6,858 nt of DNA from Spirochaeta sp. (lineage in GTDB: Bacteria; Spirochaetota; Spirochaetia; Spirochaetales_E; Spirochaetaceae_B). Made by a program: the position numbers and the translations under genes. This document shows positions 1 through 5,831 of the stretch, piece by piece. A model generated the notes under the pieces. It saw only the letters and a list, made by a program, of their open reading frames with translations, searched no databases and was not told where the DNA came from. The stretch covers positions 1-6,858 of the forward strand of contig JAUUYD010000128.1 in the NCBI GenBank assembly GCA_030590585.1. The letters are read 5' to 3'. Positions within the stretch are counted from its first letter, which is position 1, and each line of letters opens with the position of its first letter.

Positions 1-677
1 GAATGATCAATCAGATGCGGATCGACTGCAGAAATTTCTGGGGATTTGCAATGGACGAATATGCCGATCAGGACGGCAATGTTGCACCGGAGAGCTGGGA
101 GTGGGGATTCGGACATGCCATGCTGAAATTCTTCTACTATGAAATTGATGAAGATTTACGACCGCCCCGTGAACAGTTTGTTTTATTCAGCGATCTGAAA
201 GATATTGGTGATTACAGCAAAAAACTGGCTGATTTAGGCGGCGCTGATATCTGTTACAGCGGTCCCGGATGGACCGGACACCTGGCATTTCTTGAGCCTG
301 ATGCTCCGGAATTGCAGGCACCGCTGGAAGAGTGGAAAACCTTTGGCGCGAAAATTGTCACCCTGAGCCCTTTTACGATTGGTCAGAATTCTCTTCATGG
401 CTGTTTCGGCAACAGCGGTGACTTAACCGCGGTTCCACCGAAAGCCGCAACCGTAGGTCCTGTCGATGTAATCGGGGCAAAGCACCGATTTGATACTCAT
501 GGTATTACCGTAGGCGGCAGCCTTAATTCCTGGCAGAGACTTATCACCAGATTAGTGCTTCACGGTCCTGTTACCCCATTATTGCCGGCATCAATTCTCC
601 AAACATTGAAAACTGATGTGTATGTCTCTGAGAAATCAGCCATGAATATAGAGAATAACTGGGATATCGGATATTAA
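1..677 (+). CDS. NagB-like glucosamine-6-phosphate isomerase/deaminase family protein, 5' truncated by window edge
   Basis: The reading frame is open from the left edge. The NagB landmark MDEY (catalytic Asp72 in E. coli NagB, from memory) falls only about 18 codons in, so roughly 55-60 N-terminal residues lie outside the window and the ATG at 3 is not the true start. Seen here: FAMDEY near residue 15, then GPGWTGHLAF-EP near residues 87-99, matching the NagB loop GVGNDGHIAFNEP. His93 and Glu98 of that catalytic triad are kept, but the Asp is Thr91. The later block HGITVGGSLNS matches the NagB LTVGVGTLL segment. The family interconverts GlcN-6-P and Fru-6-P plus ammonia in the cytoplasm. The missing Asp means the exact reaction is uncertain and this may be a divergent subfamily. 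It stops 46 nt before the larA leader start codon and shares its last codons (WDIGY-stop) with the second larA leader, so it was probably the first gene of a nagB-larA-nagA operon. Confidence 0.75.
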   Translation, partial: MINQMRIDCRNFWGFAMDEYADQDGNVAPESWEWGFGHAMLKFFYYEIDEDLRPPREQFVLFSDLKDIGDYSKKLADLGGADICYSGPGWTGHLAFLEPDAPELQAPLEEWKTFGAKIVTLSPFTIGQNSLHGCFGNSGDLTAVPPKAATVGPVDVIGAKHRFDTHGITVGGSLNSWQRLITRLVLHGPVTPLLPASILQTLKTDVYVSEKSAMNIENNWDIGY

Positions 678-1098
678 CACGAACACCTTGTGATTCCTCA
701 ACTCTGGTAATACTATCTGGCTCATGACACAGCCAGAAACCATCCGCCTGAATGAACTTCCTGCCGCTGTCGACAGGGAGGCCGAATCCGCCCTGGTTCG
801 TTCGGCCCTGGATAATCCAATCGAGTCACCTTCCCTGGAAGAGCAGGCCCGGGGGAAGCACAATATCTGCATTATCACCAGCGACCACACCCGTCCGGTA
901 CCTTCGGGGATTACCATGCCCATACTGCTGGAACGCATCCGCACCGGAAATCCCGAAGCCCGGACCGGGAACCTTGATGGCAACCCCCTCCACAAGGATA
1001 TGCTCTACGCCGCTGAAACTGCCGGCCTGGCTTTCATCCTCAACGTGGTACTGGATGAGGAAAAGCGCATCGTTCATGCCGTTTCCGGACAGTTCGAT
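659..1098 (+). repeat. Copy A of duplicated larA-start segment (decayed)
   Basis: This segment aligns with 3290-4134. It carries the last codons of the NagB-like gene (WDIGY-stop), the 46-nt leader and the larA reading frame. Relative to copy B it lacks two blocks, equivalent to 3382-3447 (66 bp) and 3656-3994 (339 bp). By hand count, mismatches are about 7 in 63 in the leader, 9 in about 212 in the first coding block and 14 in about 141 in the second. Similarity stops abruptly after the codons for GQFD. What follows is an IS fragment. Confidence 0.9.
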
Positions 1099-1137
1099 TA
1101 TTTGGTGGAAGCACTTTCTTTACCTGGGATTCCTTGA
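724..1137 (+). pseudogene. larA: larA pseudogene: two in-frame internal deletions and no 3' half
   Basis: The 137-codon frame begins MTQPETIRL and is collinear with the intact LarA at 3355-4653. It lacks residues 10-31 (22 codons) and 101-213 (113 codons) of the intact protein. It diverges after GQFD (1098), and the last 12 codons are foreign sequence ending in TGA. The second deletion removes every nickel-pincer and acid-base residue: H112, H178, K188 and H204 in the intact copy, corresponding to H108, H174, K184 and H200 of Lactobacillus plantarum LarA (from memory). What remains keeps the SDHTRP loop and the ARTGNLDGNP segment. It cannot be a racemase. Both deletions keep frame, so a short polypeptide could still be made, but no function is evident. 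The junctions show only about 2 bp of shared sequence, suggesting illegitimate recombination. Confidence 0.88.
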
Positions 1138-1200
1138 ATACCAGACTGTATTTTATCGTTGAAACTCCTTTGCAGATGAAGCTTCAACGATCTTGACTCA
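1091..1200 (-). mobile_element. Remnant of the left end of an IS3-type element (start of orfA)
   Basis: Read on the minus strand from 1156, the frame gives I-KYSLVFKESQVKKVLPPNN. This matches the start of IS3-family OrfA proteins (Transposase_8 helix-turn-helix type, typically M-x-Y-S-x-E-F-K...VLPPNN). A GGAG ribosome-binding site lies 8 nt upstream of the expected start, but the start codon reads ATA, consistent with a decayed ATG. After about 20 codons the frame runs straight into the larA pseudogene, so the rest of the element is gone. The minus sequence from 1200 begins TGAGTCAAG, compatible with the TG terminus of IS3-family inverted repeats, so the outer end is probably near 1200. Positions 1155-1163 and 1183-1191 form a 9-bp inverted repeat (atcgttgaa/ttcaacgat) inside this end. 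The family call rests on a short peptide. Confidence 0.55.
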
Positions 1201-1230
1201 TAGGGCCTGCTCACCAATGCAACCAAAGGT

Positions 1231-1258
1231 AAAAAGGTTATGCGGATTTTCAATCCGC
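1231..1258 (-). terminator. Possible weak intrinsic terminator of the lipoprotein gene
   Basis: On the minus strand the sequence forms a 7-bp perfect stem, GCGGATT / AATCCGC with loop GAA (1242-1258). ATAACC and a run of five T (1231-1235) follow. The stem overlaps the stop codon at 1250-1252. The T run starts six bases after the stem, which is late for a good terminator. Confidence 0.3.
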
Positions 1259-2599
1259 TGTCCTACACAGGCGGAATCCAACTCTGTCGCTGTCGTAGTA
1301 CGGTCTGTATTCGGACCTCTCACCAATTTGTAAGACGTTTGCGGATTCGGCCCAACTCCCGCCACATCTAACCCGTTGCGAAACATCAATAACGCCCTCG
1401 GTAAAGCACCATTCCCACACATTACCGCTCATGTCATACAACCCCAAGGCATTGGTGCTACCCGCTCCAAGGCTCTTTACGGCTGCTTCATCGCTTGGAG
1501 AAGGGATCGACCCCTGATATACTGCCACGGTCTGACATGCGGACGCATTACTGTAGTCCGCAGTTGCTCCACTGGCTGAATCTCCCTGAGTATAACAAGG
1601 GGCAGTATAACCGCTTACCGTATTGGTTGAGTCTGTTCCACGGTAGCGGGCTGCAAATTCCCACTCATCAGATGATGGCAGACGGTATCCGGTATTACTA
1701 ACAGTCTCTGTGGTTTCATCATCAAGCCAGTCTGTGTCAATGTCTCTATATACCAAATTAGCGGTATTACCATCCCGCATCTCTGTCAGCCAGTTACAGA
1801 ACATCACTGAACCATACCAGGTTACATTGGTTACCGGATTGTTCTCATATCCACTTTCCGCAGTAAAACTTCCTGTTCCGTCGTAGTCAACCCGGCAATA
1901 TCCATCACCAAGGTCAATCAGCTGCTGTCCACCGTGTTTAGCTGTATCTATATCCAGGCCATTATGATCGCCTACTGTGCTTGAAAACTTTTCATTATCA
2001 TAAGCCCACTGATAAACCGCTGCCAAAACTGCATTGGTTACTTCGGTTTCTCCCATCCAGAATTTTGTGGTAAGGGTTGATGTACCTGAATCATCAGTTC
2101 CTGTTGGAAATGTGATATTTGTGGAATCGTTAGCGTAGAACATAGTGAGGGTTTCAGCAGACTCTGATAGTGTCAAAACGCCTGAATCACCAAGACTGGA
2201 TTCAGTGCTGAAAGCGGAACTCTCATTTGCTGCTTCGGCGATAGTTACAGTTACTGTATAATAATGTAGTGTTCCATCAGCAGTTTTTATTATATAGATT
2301 AACGGATTTGTAAAATTATTTGGGGTAATACCGCTGTCCTGAGACGTAACGCCAACAATAACATCTATACCTGATGTAGAGAATGTTGCAACCAATGCAT
2401 CAACATTATTTTGGTAGGGTACGATTACTGATATGTCGGTACTATTTATAGTACCAATCACATCTGAGTTTAAATCAATATTGGCTACCGCTCTAAAGAT
2501 GAAAGTATTCATTGTTTTTTCACTACTCGGTATTGGGCATCCAGCAAGTATTATTACGGTTAAAACGAGTAAAGTTACATGAAAAAGCTTTTTCATCAT
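1250..2599 (-). CDS. Lipoprotein with Ig-like N-terminal region and SUMF1/FGE-sulfatase domain
   Basis: The 449-residue protein has a lipoprotein signal peptide (basic MMKK, hydrophobic stretch, lipobox L18-A-G-C21), so it is predicted to be membrane-anchored and exported. Residues about 30-121 resemble a bacterial Ig-like module (FRAVAN, DVIGTI, VPYQNNVDALVATF, YTVTVT). Residues about 157-447 form a formylglycine-generating-enzyme/sulfatase-modifying-factor fold. Its marks are WMGETEVTNA (181-190), NPVTNVTWYGSVMFCNWL (254-271), YRLPSSDEWEFAARY (305-319), LGLYDMSGNVWEW (385-397) and CGGSW...GFRLCR (412-446). The two active-site cysteines of aerobic FGE, which follow the GGS motif in the human enzyme, are absent, so it is probably a binding or structural family member. 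An AGAGG ribosome-binding site lies 5 nt before the first ATG; the second ATG, one codon on, is equally possible. It is transcribed against both larA copies and sits between two IS remnants, suggesting acquired cargo. The target is unknown. Confidence 0.85.
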   Translation of the reverse strand: MMKKLFHVTLLVLTVIILAGCPIPSSEKTMNTFIFRAVANIDLNSDVIGTINSTDISVIVPYQNNVDALVATFSTSGIDVIVGVTSQDSGITPNNFTNPLIYIIKTADGTLHYYTVTVTIAEAANESSAFSTESSLGDSGVLTLSESAETLTMFYANDSTNITFPTGTDDSGTSTLTTKFWMGETEVTNAVLAAVYQWAYDNEKFSSTVGDHNGLDIDTAKHGGQQLIDLGDGYCRVDYDGTGSFTAESGYENNPVTNVTWYGSVMFCNWLTEMRDGNTANLVYRDIDTDWLDDETTETVSNTGYRLPSSDEWEFAARYRGTDSTNTVSGYTAPCYTQGDSASGATADYSNASACQTVAVYQGSIPSPSDEAAVKSLGAGSTNALGLYDMSGNVWEWCFTEGVIDVSQRVRCGGSWAESANVLQIGERSEYRPYYDSDRVGFRLCRTAD

Positions 2600-2630
2600 T
2601 TGTTCCTCTTATGAAAATTTGATATTTCCA

Positions 2631-2650
2631 GGCGGCCATGAATGGCCGCC
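2631..2650. repeat. Perfect 9-bp inverted repeat in the lipoprotein gene leader
   Basis: GGCGGCCAT and ATGGCCGCC are separated by two bases (GA), giving a GC-rich hairpin. It lies about 31 bp upstream of the lipoprotein start codon. It has no T run on either strand, so it is not an ordinary terminator. It could be an operator, an mRNA leader hairpin or a repeat-element end. Confidence 0.75.
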
Positions 2651-2681
2651 ATTACGGACTTTAATCTGGGTGAGGCATTTC

Positions 2682-2738
2682 CGCTAACGCTTAGGAGAGT
2701 ATCTTTCCCGAAGGGTGAGATACTCTTCAGAGTTGGAC
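2682..2738 (+). repeat. 57-bp imperfect palindrome resembling an integron attC site
   Basis: CTAAC (2684-2688) pairs with GTTGG (2732-2736, one G-T). Unpaired spacers GCTTAGG and TCAGA follow, then a 9-bp stem AGAGTATCT (2696-2704) / AGATACTCT (2718-2726) closed by a loop with an inner CCC-GAA-GGG. The right end GTTGGAC fits the attC R' consensus GTTRRRY exactly; the left end CGCTAAC fits RYYYAAC at only five of seven positions. Box order, unpaired spacer and size suit a minimal attC. No second site or integrase is seen, so a plain structured hairpin remains likely. Confidence 0.3.
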
Positions 2739-2776
2739 GAAACCGAACTGCCAAGACCCTTACTCAGCCCTATGGA

Positions 2777-2813
2777 GTTTCAATTCATGCCTCTTGTCGG
2801 TTAAATCTCAAAC
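2777..2813 (-). repeat. Solitary 37-bp sequence with CRISPR-repeat-like ends
   Basis: On the minus strand the 37-mer starts GTTTGAGATTT and ends GCATGAATTGAAAC. The GTTTGAGA start and ATTGAAAC end are typical of CRISPR repeats. The sequence just before it on the same strand ends GATGAATGGAAAC, a near copy of its tail exactly 37 bp away. There is no third unit, no regular spacer series and no cas gene, so it is not an array. Confidence 0.25.
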
Positions 2814-2897
2814 GTTTCCATTCATCATACCAGAAAGAGCCCCAGAACAACAGAATATCTATTATTCAGATGACATTTACCCCACGTAAACTGAAGG

Positions 2898-3289
2898 GAT
2901 AACGGTGTTCCACATCAAAATATGCTGTTCCACACCCGCTACAACGAATATTTCAAAGAAAACCTTCACATCTTTGAGGCAGCTGATTTCCTGGCCGAAC
3001 TCACACAGCATATCCCACCAAAGGAAACTGGGACAATATACCGGAAGTTGCAGAATGTGCTTCTCCGGGATGGAAGAAACAACATGGAATGGCGGTTCAG
3101 GTATGTGATGCTGAAACACCCGACCCACTCCCTTCGAATACAGATTCTGTTGAGGTGAATGCATACAAAAAGGTCTGGGCGCGATGACTCTCAAAGGTGT
3201 ACGAAATCGATCCGTTTATTGTCGGGATTGTTCCTCGGGCTTCGCCCTGCGGTACGACCCTGGATGTGTTTGCAATAATTCTGAAACCT
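2898..3289 (+). pseudogene. IS91-type (Y2/HUH rolling-circle) transposase remnant
   Basis: Two frames carry collinear pieces of an IS91-family transposase. From 2922 the frame reads MLFHTRYNEYF...FEAADFLAELTQHIPPK, the DFLA-TQHIP motif before the family's conserved RYYG-type segment. At about 3020-3025 it jumps frame, losing that segment, and continues KGNWDNIPEVAECASPGW and then KVWAR-stop-LSKVYEIDPFI, the usual C-terminal WARLL-KVYEVDP motif with an in-frame TGA at 3185-3187. The family then has CP-CG-EMKV-AII; here about 27 bp (3221-3247) with a GGGC-TTC-GCCC hairpin interrupt it before CGTTLDVFAIILKP. The N-terminal portion is missing. The remnant ends at about 3289, where homology to the duplicated larA leader starts. 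It is plainly non-functional. Confidence 0.75.
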
Positions 3290-4134
3290 CTGGGATATTG
3301 GATATTAACACGAACACCTTGTGATTTATCATCTCCGGTAATACCATCAGGCTCATGACAGAGCCTGAAACCATCCACCTGCCCTACCATAAAACCCATC
3401 TCACTTTGAGCCGTCAAAATGTAAAGGCCGTTCTCACCAACCGTTTGAGTGAACTTCCTGTCGCTGTCGACCAGGAGGCCGAATCCGCCCTGGTTCGTTC
3501 GGCCCTGGATAGTCCAATCGAGTCACATCCTCTGGAAGAGCTGGCCCGGGGGAAGCACAATATCTGCATTATCACCAGCGACCACACCCGTCCGGTACCT
3601 TCGGGGATTACCATGCCCATACTGCTGGAACGCATCCGCACCGGAAATCCCGAAGCTGAAATATCCATCCTCATAGCCACAGGTTTTCATCGTCCGACAA
3701 CCCGGGAAGAGCTGGTTGATAAGTTCGGCCGTGAAATTGTGGAAAATGAAAAGATTGTAATGCATTACAGCGACCGGGACGGGGATATGGCGGATATCGG
3801 CATCCTGCCATCAGGAGGGCGCTGTATCATCAACCGCCTTGCTGTTGAGGCCGACCTTCTCATCGCAGAGGGATTCATTGAGCCCCACTTTTTTGCCGGT
3901 TATTCCGGTGGACGCAAAGCCGTCCTTCCCGGTGTGGCATCGCGAACCACTGTTCTGGCCAATCACTGCGCCGAGTTTATTGCCCATCCCAAGGCCCGGA
4001 CCGGAAATCTTGATGGCAACCCCCTCCATCATGACATGATCTACGCCGCTGAAACTGCCGGTCTGGCCTTCATCCTCAACGTGGTACTGGACGAGGAAAA
4101 ACGCATCGTCCATGCTGTTTCCGGGCAGTTCGAT
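3290..4134 (+). repeat. Copy B of the duplicated segment (intact larA start)
   Basis: This is the counterpart of 659-1098. It starts inside CTGGGATATTGG, which in the third frame still encodes WDIGY-stop, the tail of the NagB-like protein, with only a synonymous change. The rest of that gene is absent here; IS91 debris precedes it. The leader and larA start follow without the deletions of copy A. Confidence 0.9.
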
Positions 4135-4653
4135 AGGGCTCACCGTGCCGGCTGCACCTGGCTTTCAGATTATGTTCGCGTACCACGCTCTGAGGGTGAT
4201 ATTGTAATTACCACAAACGGCGGTTATCCACTTGATCAGAATGTTTACCAGGCCGTAAAAGGCATGACCGCTGCCGAAGCGTGCTGCCGGGAGAACGGAG
4301 TTATCATCATTGCAGCCGCCTGTTCCGAGGGGCATGGCGGAGAAGATTTCTACCGCTCTCTCAAGGATGCTGAAAGTCCCGCCGCGCTTCTCCGGGAGGT
4401 GATGGAAATACCTTCGGAAAAAACCCTTCCCGACCAGTGGGAGTATCAGATTCTCTCCCGTATTCTTTCCCGGTTCAAGGTTATTCTTGTTACCGACATG
4501 GCTGATCATGAAATGATAAGGGATATGAAAATGACCCCTGCCGCCGATATGGAAACTGCCATGAGTCTGGCCGGGGATCATTGTTCGGCCAGCGGTATAA
4601 TAGATCCGGAGATCGTGGTTATTCCTGACGGGGTAGGGGTGGTGATTGAGTAA
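3355..4653 (+). CDS. larA: LarA-family nickel-pincer-dependent 2-hydroxyacid racemase/epimerase (DUF2088)
   Basis: The 432-residue cytoplasmic enzyme is full length for the family. All key LarA residues are present at a constant +4 offset from L. plantarum LarA (numbering from memory). They are D76 and R79 in SDHTRP, H112 in TGFHRPT, H178 in EPHFFAGYSGGRK with K188 (the pincer attachment lysine), H204 in LANHC, and Y298/Q299/K302 in NVYQAVKG (substrate carboxylate contacts). The family uses a nickel-pincer nucleotide made by LarB, LarC and LarE, none of which is in the window, and moves hydride at C2 of hydroxy acids. Lactate is the classic substrate, but malate, phenyllactate, sugar-acid and other homologues exist, so the substrate is open. 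The ATG at 3355 is the only start before the in-frame TGA at 3322; its ribosome-binding site is weak (AGG). Its stop overlaps the nagA start as TAATG, so the two are probably translationally coupled. A gutted copy lies at 724-1137. Confidence 0.88.
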   Translation: MTEPETIHLPYHKTHLTLSRQNVKAVLTNRLSELPVAVDQEAESALVRSALDSPIESHPLEELARGKHNICIITSDHTRPVPSGITMPILLERIRTGNPEAEISILIATGFHRPTTREELVDKFGREIVENEKIVMHYSDRDGDMADIGILPSGGRCIINRLAVEADLLIAEGFIEPHFFAGYSGGRKAVLPGVASRTTVLANHCAEFIAHPKARTGNLDGNPLHHDMIYAAETAGLAFILNVVLDEEKRIVHAVSGQFDRAHRAGCTWLSDYVRVPRSEGDIVITTNGGYPLDQNVYQAVKGMTAAEACCRENGVIIIAAACSEGHGGEDFYRSLKDAESPAALLREVMEIPSEKTLPDQWEYQILSRILSRFKVILVTDMADHEMIRDMKMTPAADMETAMSLAGDHCSASGIIDPEIVVIPDGVGVVIE

Positions 4654-5831
4654 TGAAAAAAGCAATTATTCACGGTGATGTCTATCTGGAAAATATCGTT
4701 ATTCAGGATGGTGTTGTCCTGATTGAGGATAAAAAAATCATCGCTGTTGGAGATGATCCTCTTCTGAAACAAAATGGAAACGTAGAAATCATAGATGCGT
4801 CGAATCAGTGTGTAATGCCAGGGTATATCGATACCCATGTTCATGGCGGCAACAATTATGATTGCAATGACGGGACCGAAGAGGCTGTTATCAGGATGTC
4901 CGAGTTCTATCGAAACCATGGAGTAACAGCCTATTATCCCTCTACCTCGTCAGATCCGCTTGATAAAATTGAGCGGGGCTTTGCGGCTATTCGCAATGTC
5001 ATGCAGGCCGATAAGATTGGGCTTGAGATTCTGGGCACCCATATGGAAGGTCCCTTTATCAATAAAAAACATAAAGGTTGTCAGGCAGAGGAGCAAATCC
5101 AGCCTCTTACAGATGAAAACTTCAAATATGTAGAGCGTAACAGTGATATTATCAGGCGGATTACTGTGGCACCGGAAATACCGGAAAACAATAATCGTAT
5201 CCGCCAATTGGCTGAAATGGGGATAGTAGTTTCTATCGGTCATTCCGATGCCGTCTACAAAGAGGTTTTAAAAGCCTACCACGAGGGTGCCACCATGGTG
5301 ACACATCTTTATAATTCAATGTCTTCGATTATTAAAAACGGCCCCTATCGTGTTACCGGCGTATTGGAAGCAGCCCTTACCATTGATGGACTTTATACCG
5401 AGTTAATTGCCGACCGTAAGCATTTACCTGATGAACTGATGCGCCTTGCAATCAAGTGCAAAGGGGTGGATAAAATCATGGTCTGCTCCGATGCAAACCG
5501 GGGGGCAGGGCTTTCCGGTGGGGGAACTATCTTTACCTGTGGTCAGGAAGCCATTATTGAGAATGGTGTGGCCATAGTGCCGGATCGCAGCGCCTTCGCT
5601 TCTTCAATTACGCCCATTGATCAGATGGTGCGTAACTTGATCAATTATGTCGGTGTATCCCGGCTTAACGCGGTACGCATGGCCTCTACCACACCCGCCA
5701 GGATGATGCGCGTTAATGATCGAAAGGGATCTATTGCCCCGGGTAAGGATGCGGATATTCTTTTGGTGGACCATGATTTCAATGTGAAGACCACGATTTG
5801 CCGTGGGATTGCTTATCCGGCGGCTCAATGA
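4653..5831 (+). CDS. nagA: N-acetylglucosamine-6-phosphate deacetylase
   Basis: The 392-residue amidohydrolase-superfamily TIM-barrel protein is the usual NagA length. It hydrolyses GlcNAc-6-P to GlcN-6-P and acetate in the cytoplasm. Landmarks in order: PGYIDTHVHGG (metal site H62, H64), GTHMEGPFI (E132), SIGHSDA (H197), THLYNSM (H218), ADRKHL (H257, substrate side) and CSDANRGAG (catalytic D280), ending with the amidohydrolase tail KGSIAPGKDADILLVD. H62/H64 being kept while many NagA proteins lose one suggests a two-metal or Glu-metal site. The ADRKHL segment differs from the common ADGxH, so a variant amino-sugar phosphate is possible. The start codon overlaps the larA stop by one base (TAATG), and its own stop overlaps the next gene's ATG as ATGA. 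The larA-nagA-SPL genes are therefore one tight operon. Confidence 0.9.
   Translation: MKKAIIHGDVYLENIVIQDGVVLIEDKKIIAVGDDPLLKQNGNVEIIDASNQCVMPGYIDTHVHGGNNYDCNDGTEEAVIRMSEFYRNHGVTAYYPSTSSDPLDKIERGFAAIRNVMQADKIGLEILGTHMEGPFINKKHKGCQAEEQIQPLTDENFKYVERNSDIIRRITVAPEIPENNNRIRQLAEMGIVVSIGHSDAVYKEVLKAYHEGATMVTHLYNSMSSIIKNGPYRVTGVLEAALTIDGLYTELIADRKHLPDELMRLAIKCKGVDKIMVCSDANRGAGLSGGGTIFTCGQEAIIENGVAIVPDRSAFASSITPIDQMVRNLINYVGVSRLNAVRMASTTPARMMRVNDRKGSIAPGKDADILLVDHDFNVKTTICRGIAYPAAQ

Larger units (their letters stand above)
2651..2897. other. Non-coding stretch between the lipoprotein gene and the IS91 remnant
   Basis: No convincing gene is present. An 86-codon plus-strand frame across it (2642-2902) matches no family I know, starts inside the hairpin and lacks a ribosome-binding site. 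The stretch holds an attC-like folded site and a solitary 37-bp CRISPR-repeat-like sequence, listed separately. It is probably debris between insertions. Confidence 0.5.

Noticed and set aside
636..995. Minus-strand open frame opposite the larA pseudogene
   Set aside because: It mirrors larA coding sequence; the same shadow recurs opposite copy B (3414-3680), and no family is recognisable.
752..1162. Second plus-strand frame over the larA pseudogene
   Set aside because: Out-of-frame shadow; the 724 frame carries the LarA similarity.
1155..1191. Inverted repeat atcgttgaa/ttcaacgat as a terminator of the larA pseudogene
   Set aside because: No T run follows on either strand; it lies within the IS3-like end.
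1250..2599. Active formylglycine-generating enzyme
   Set aside because: The active-site cysteines after the GGS motif are missing, and no sulfatase gene is nearby.
2777..2828. CRISPR array
   Set aside because: Only one full repeat-like unit and one partial tail, with no spacer series and no cas genes.
2642..2902. 86-codon plus-strand frame
   Set aside because: No ribosome-binding site, starts within a hairpin, crosses palindromes and matches no known family.
3185..3187. In-frame TGA in the IS91 remnant as a recoded codon
   Set aside because: The same gene also has a frame jump and lost segments, so decay explains it.
3097..3417. 106-codon minus-strand frame
   Set aside because: Runs across the IS91 remnant and the larA leader junction; no recognisable domain, so it is a chance frame.
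4165..4665. 166-codon minus-strand frame opposite larA
   Set aside because: Shadow of the strongly supported larA; composition is not protein-like.
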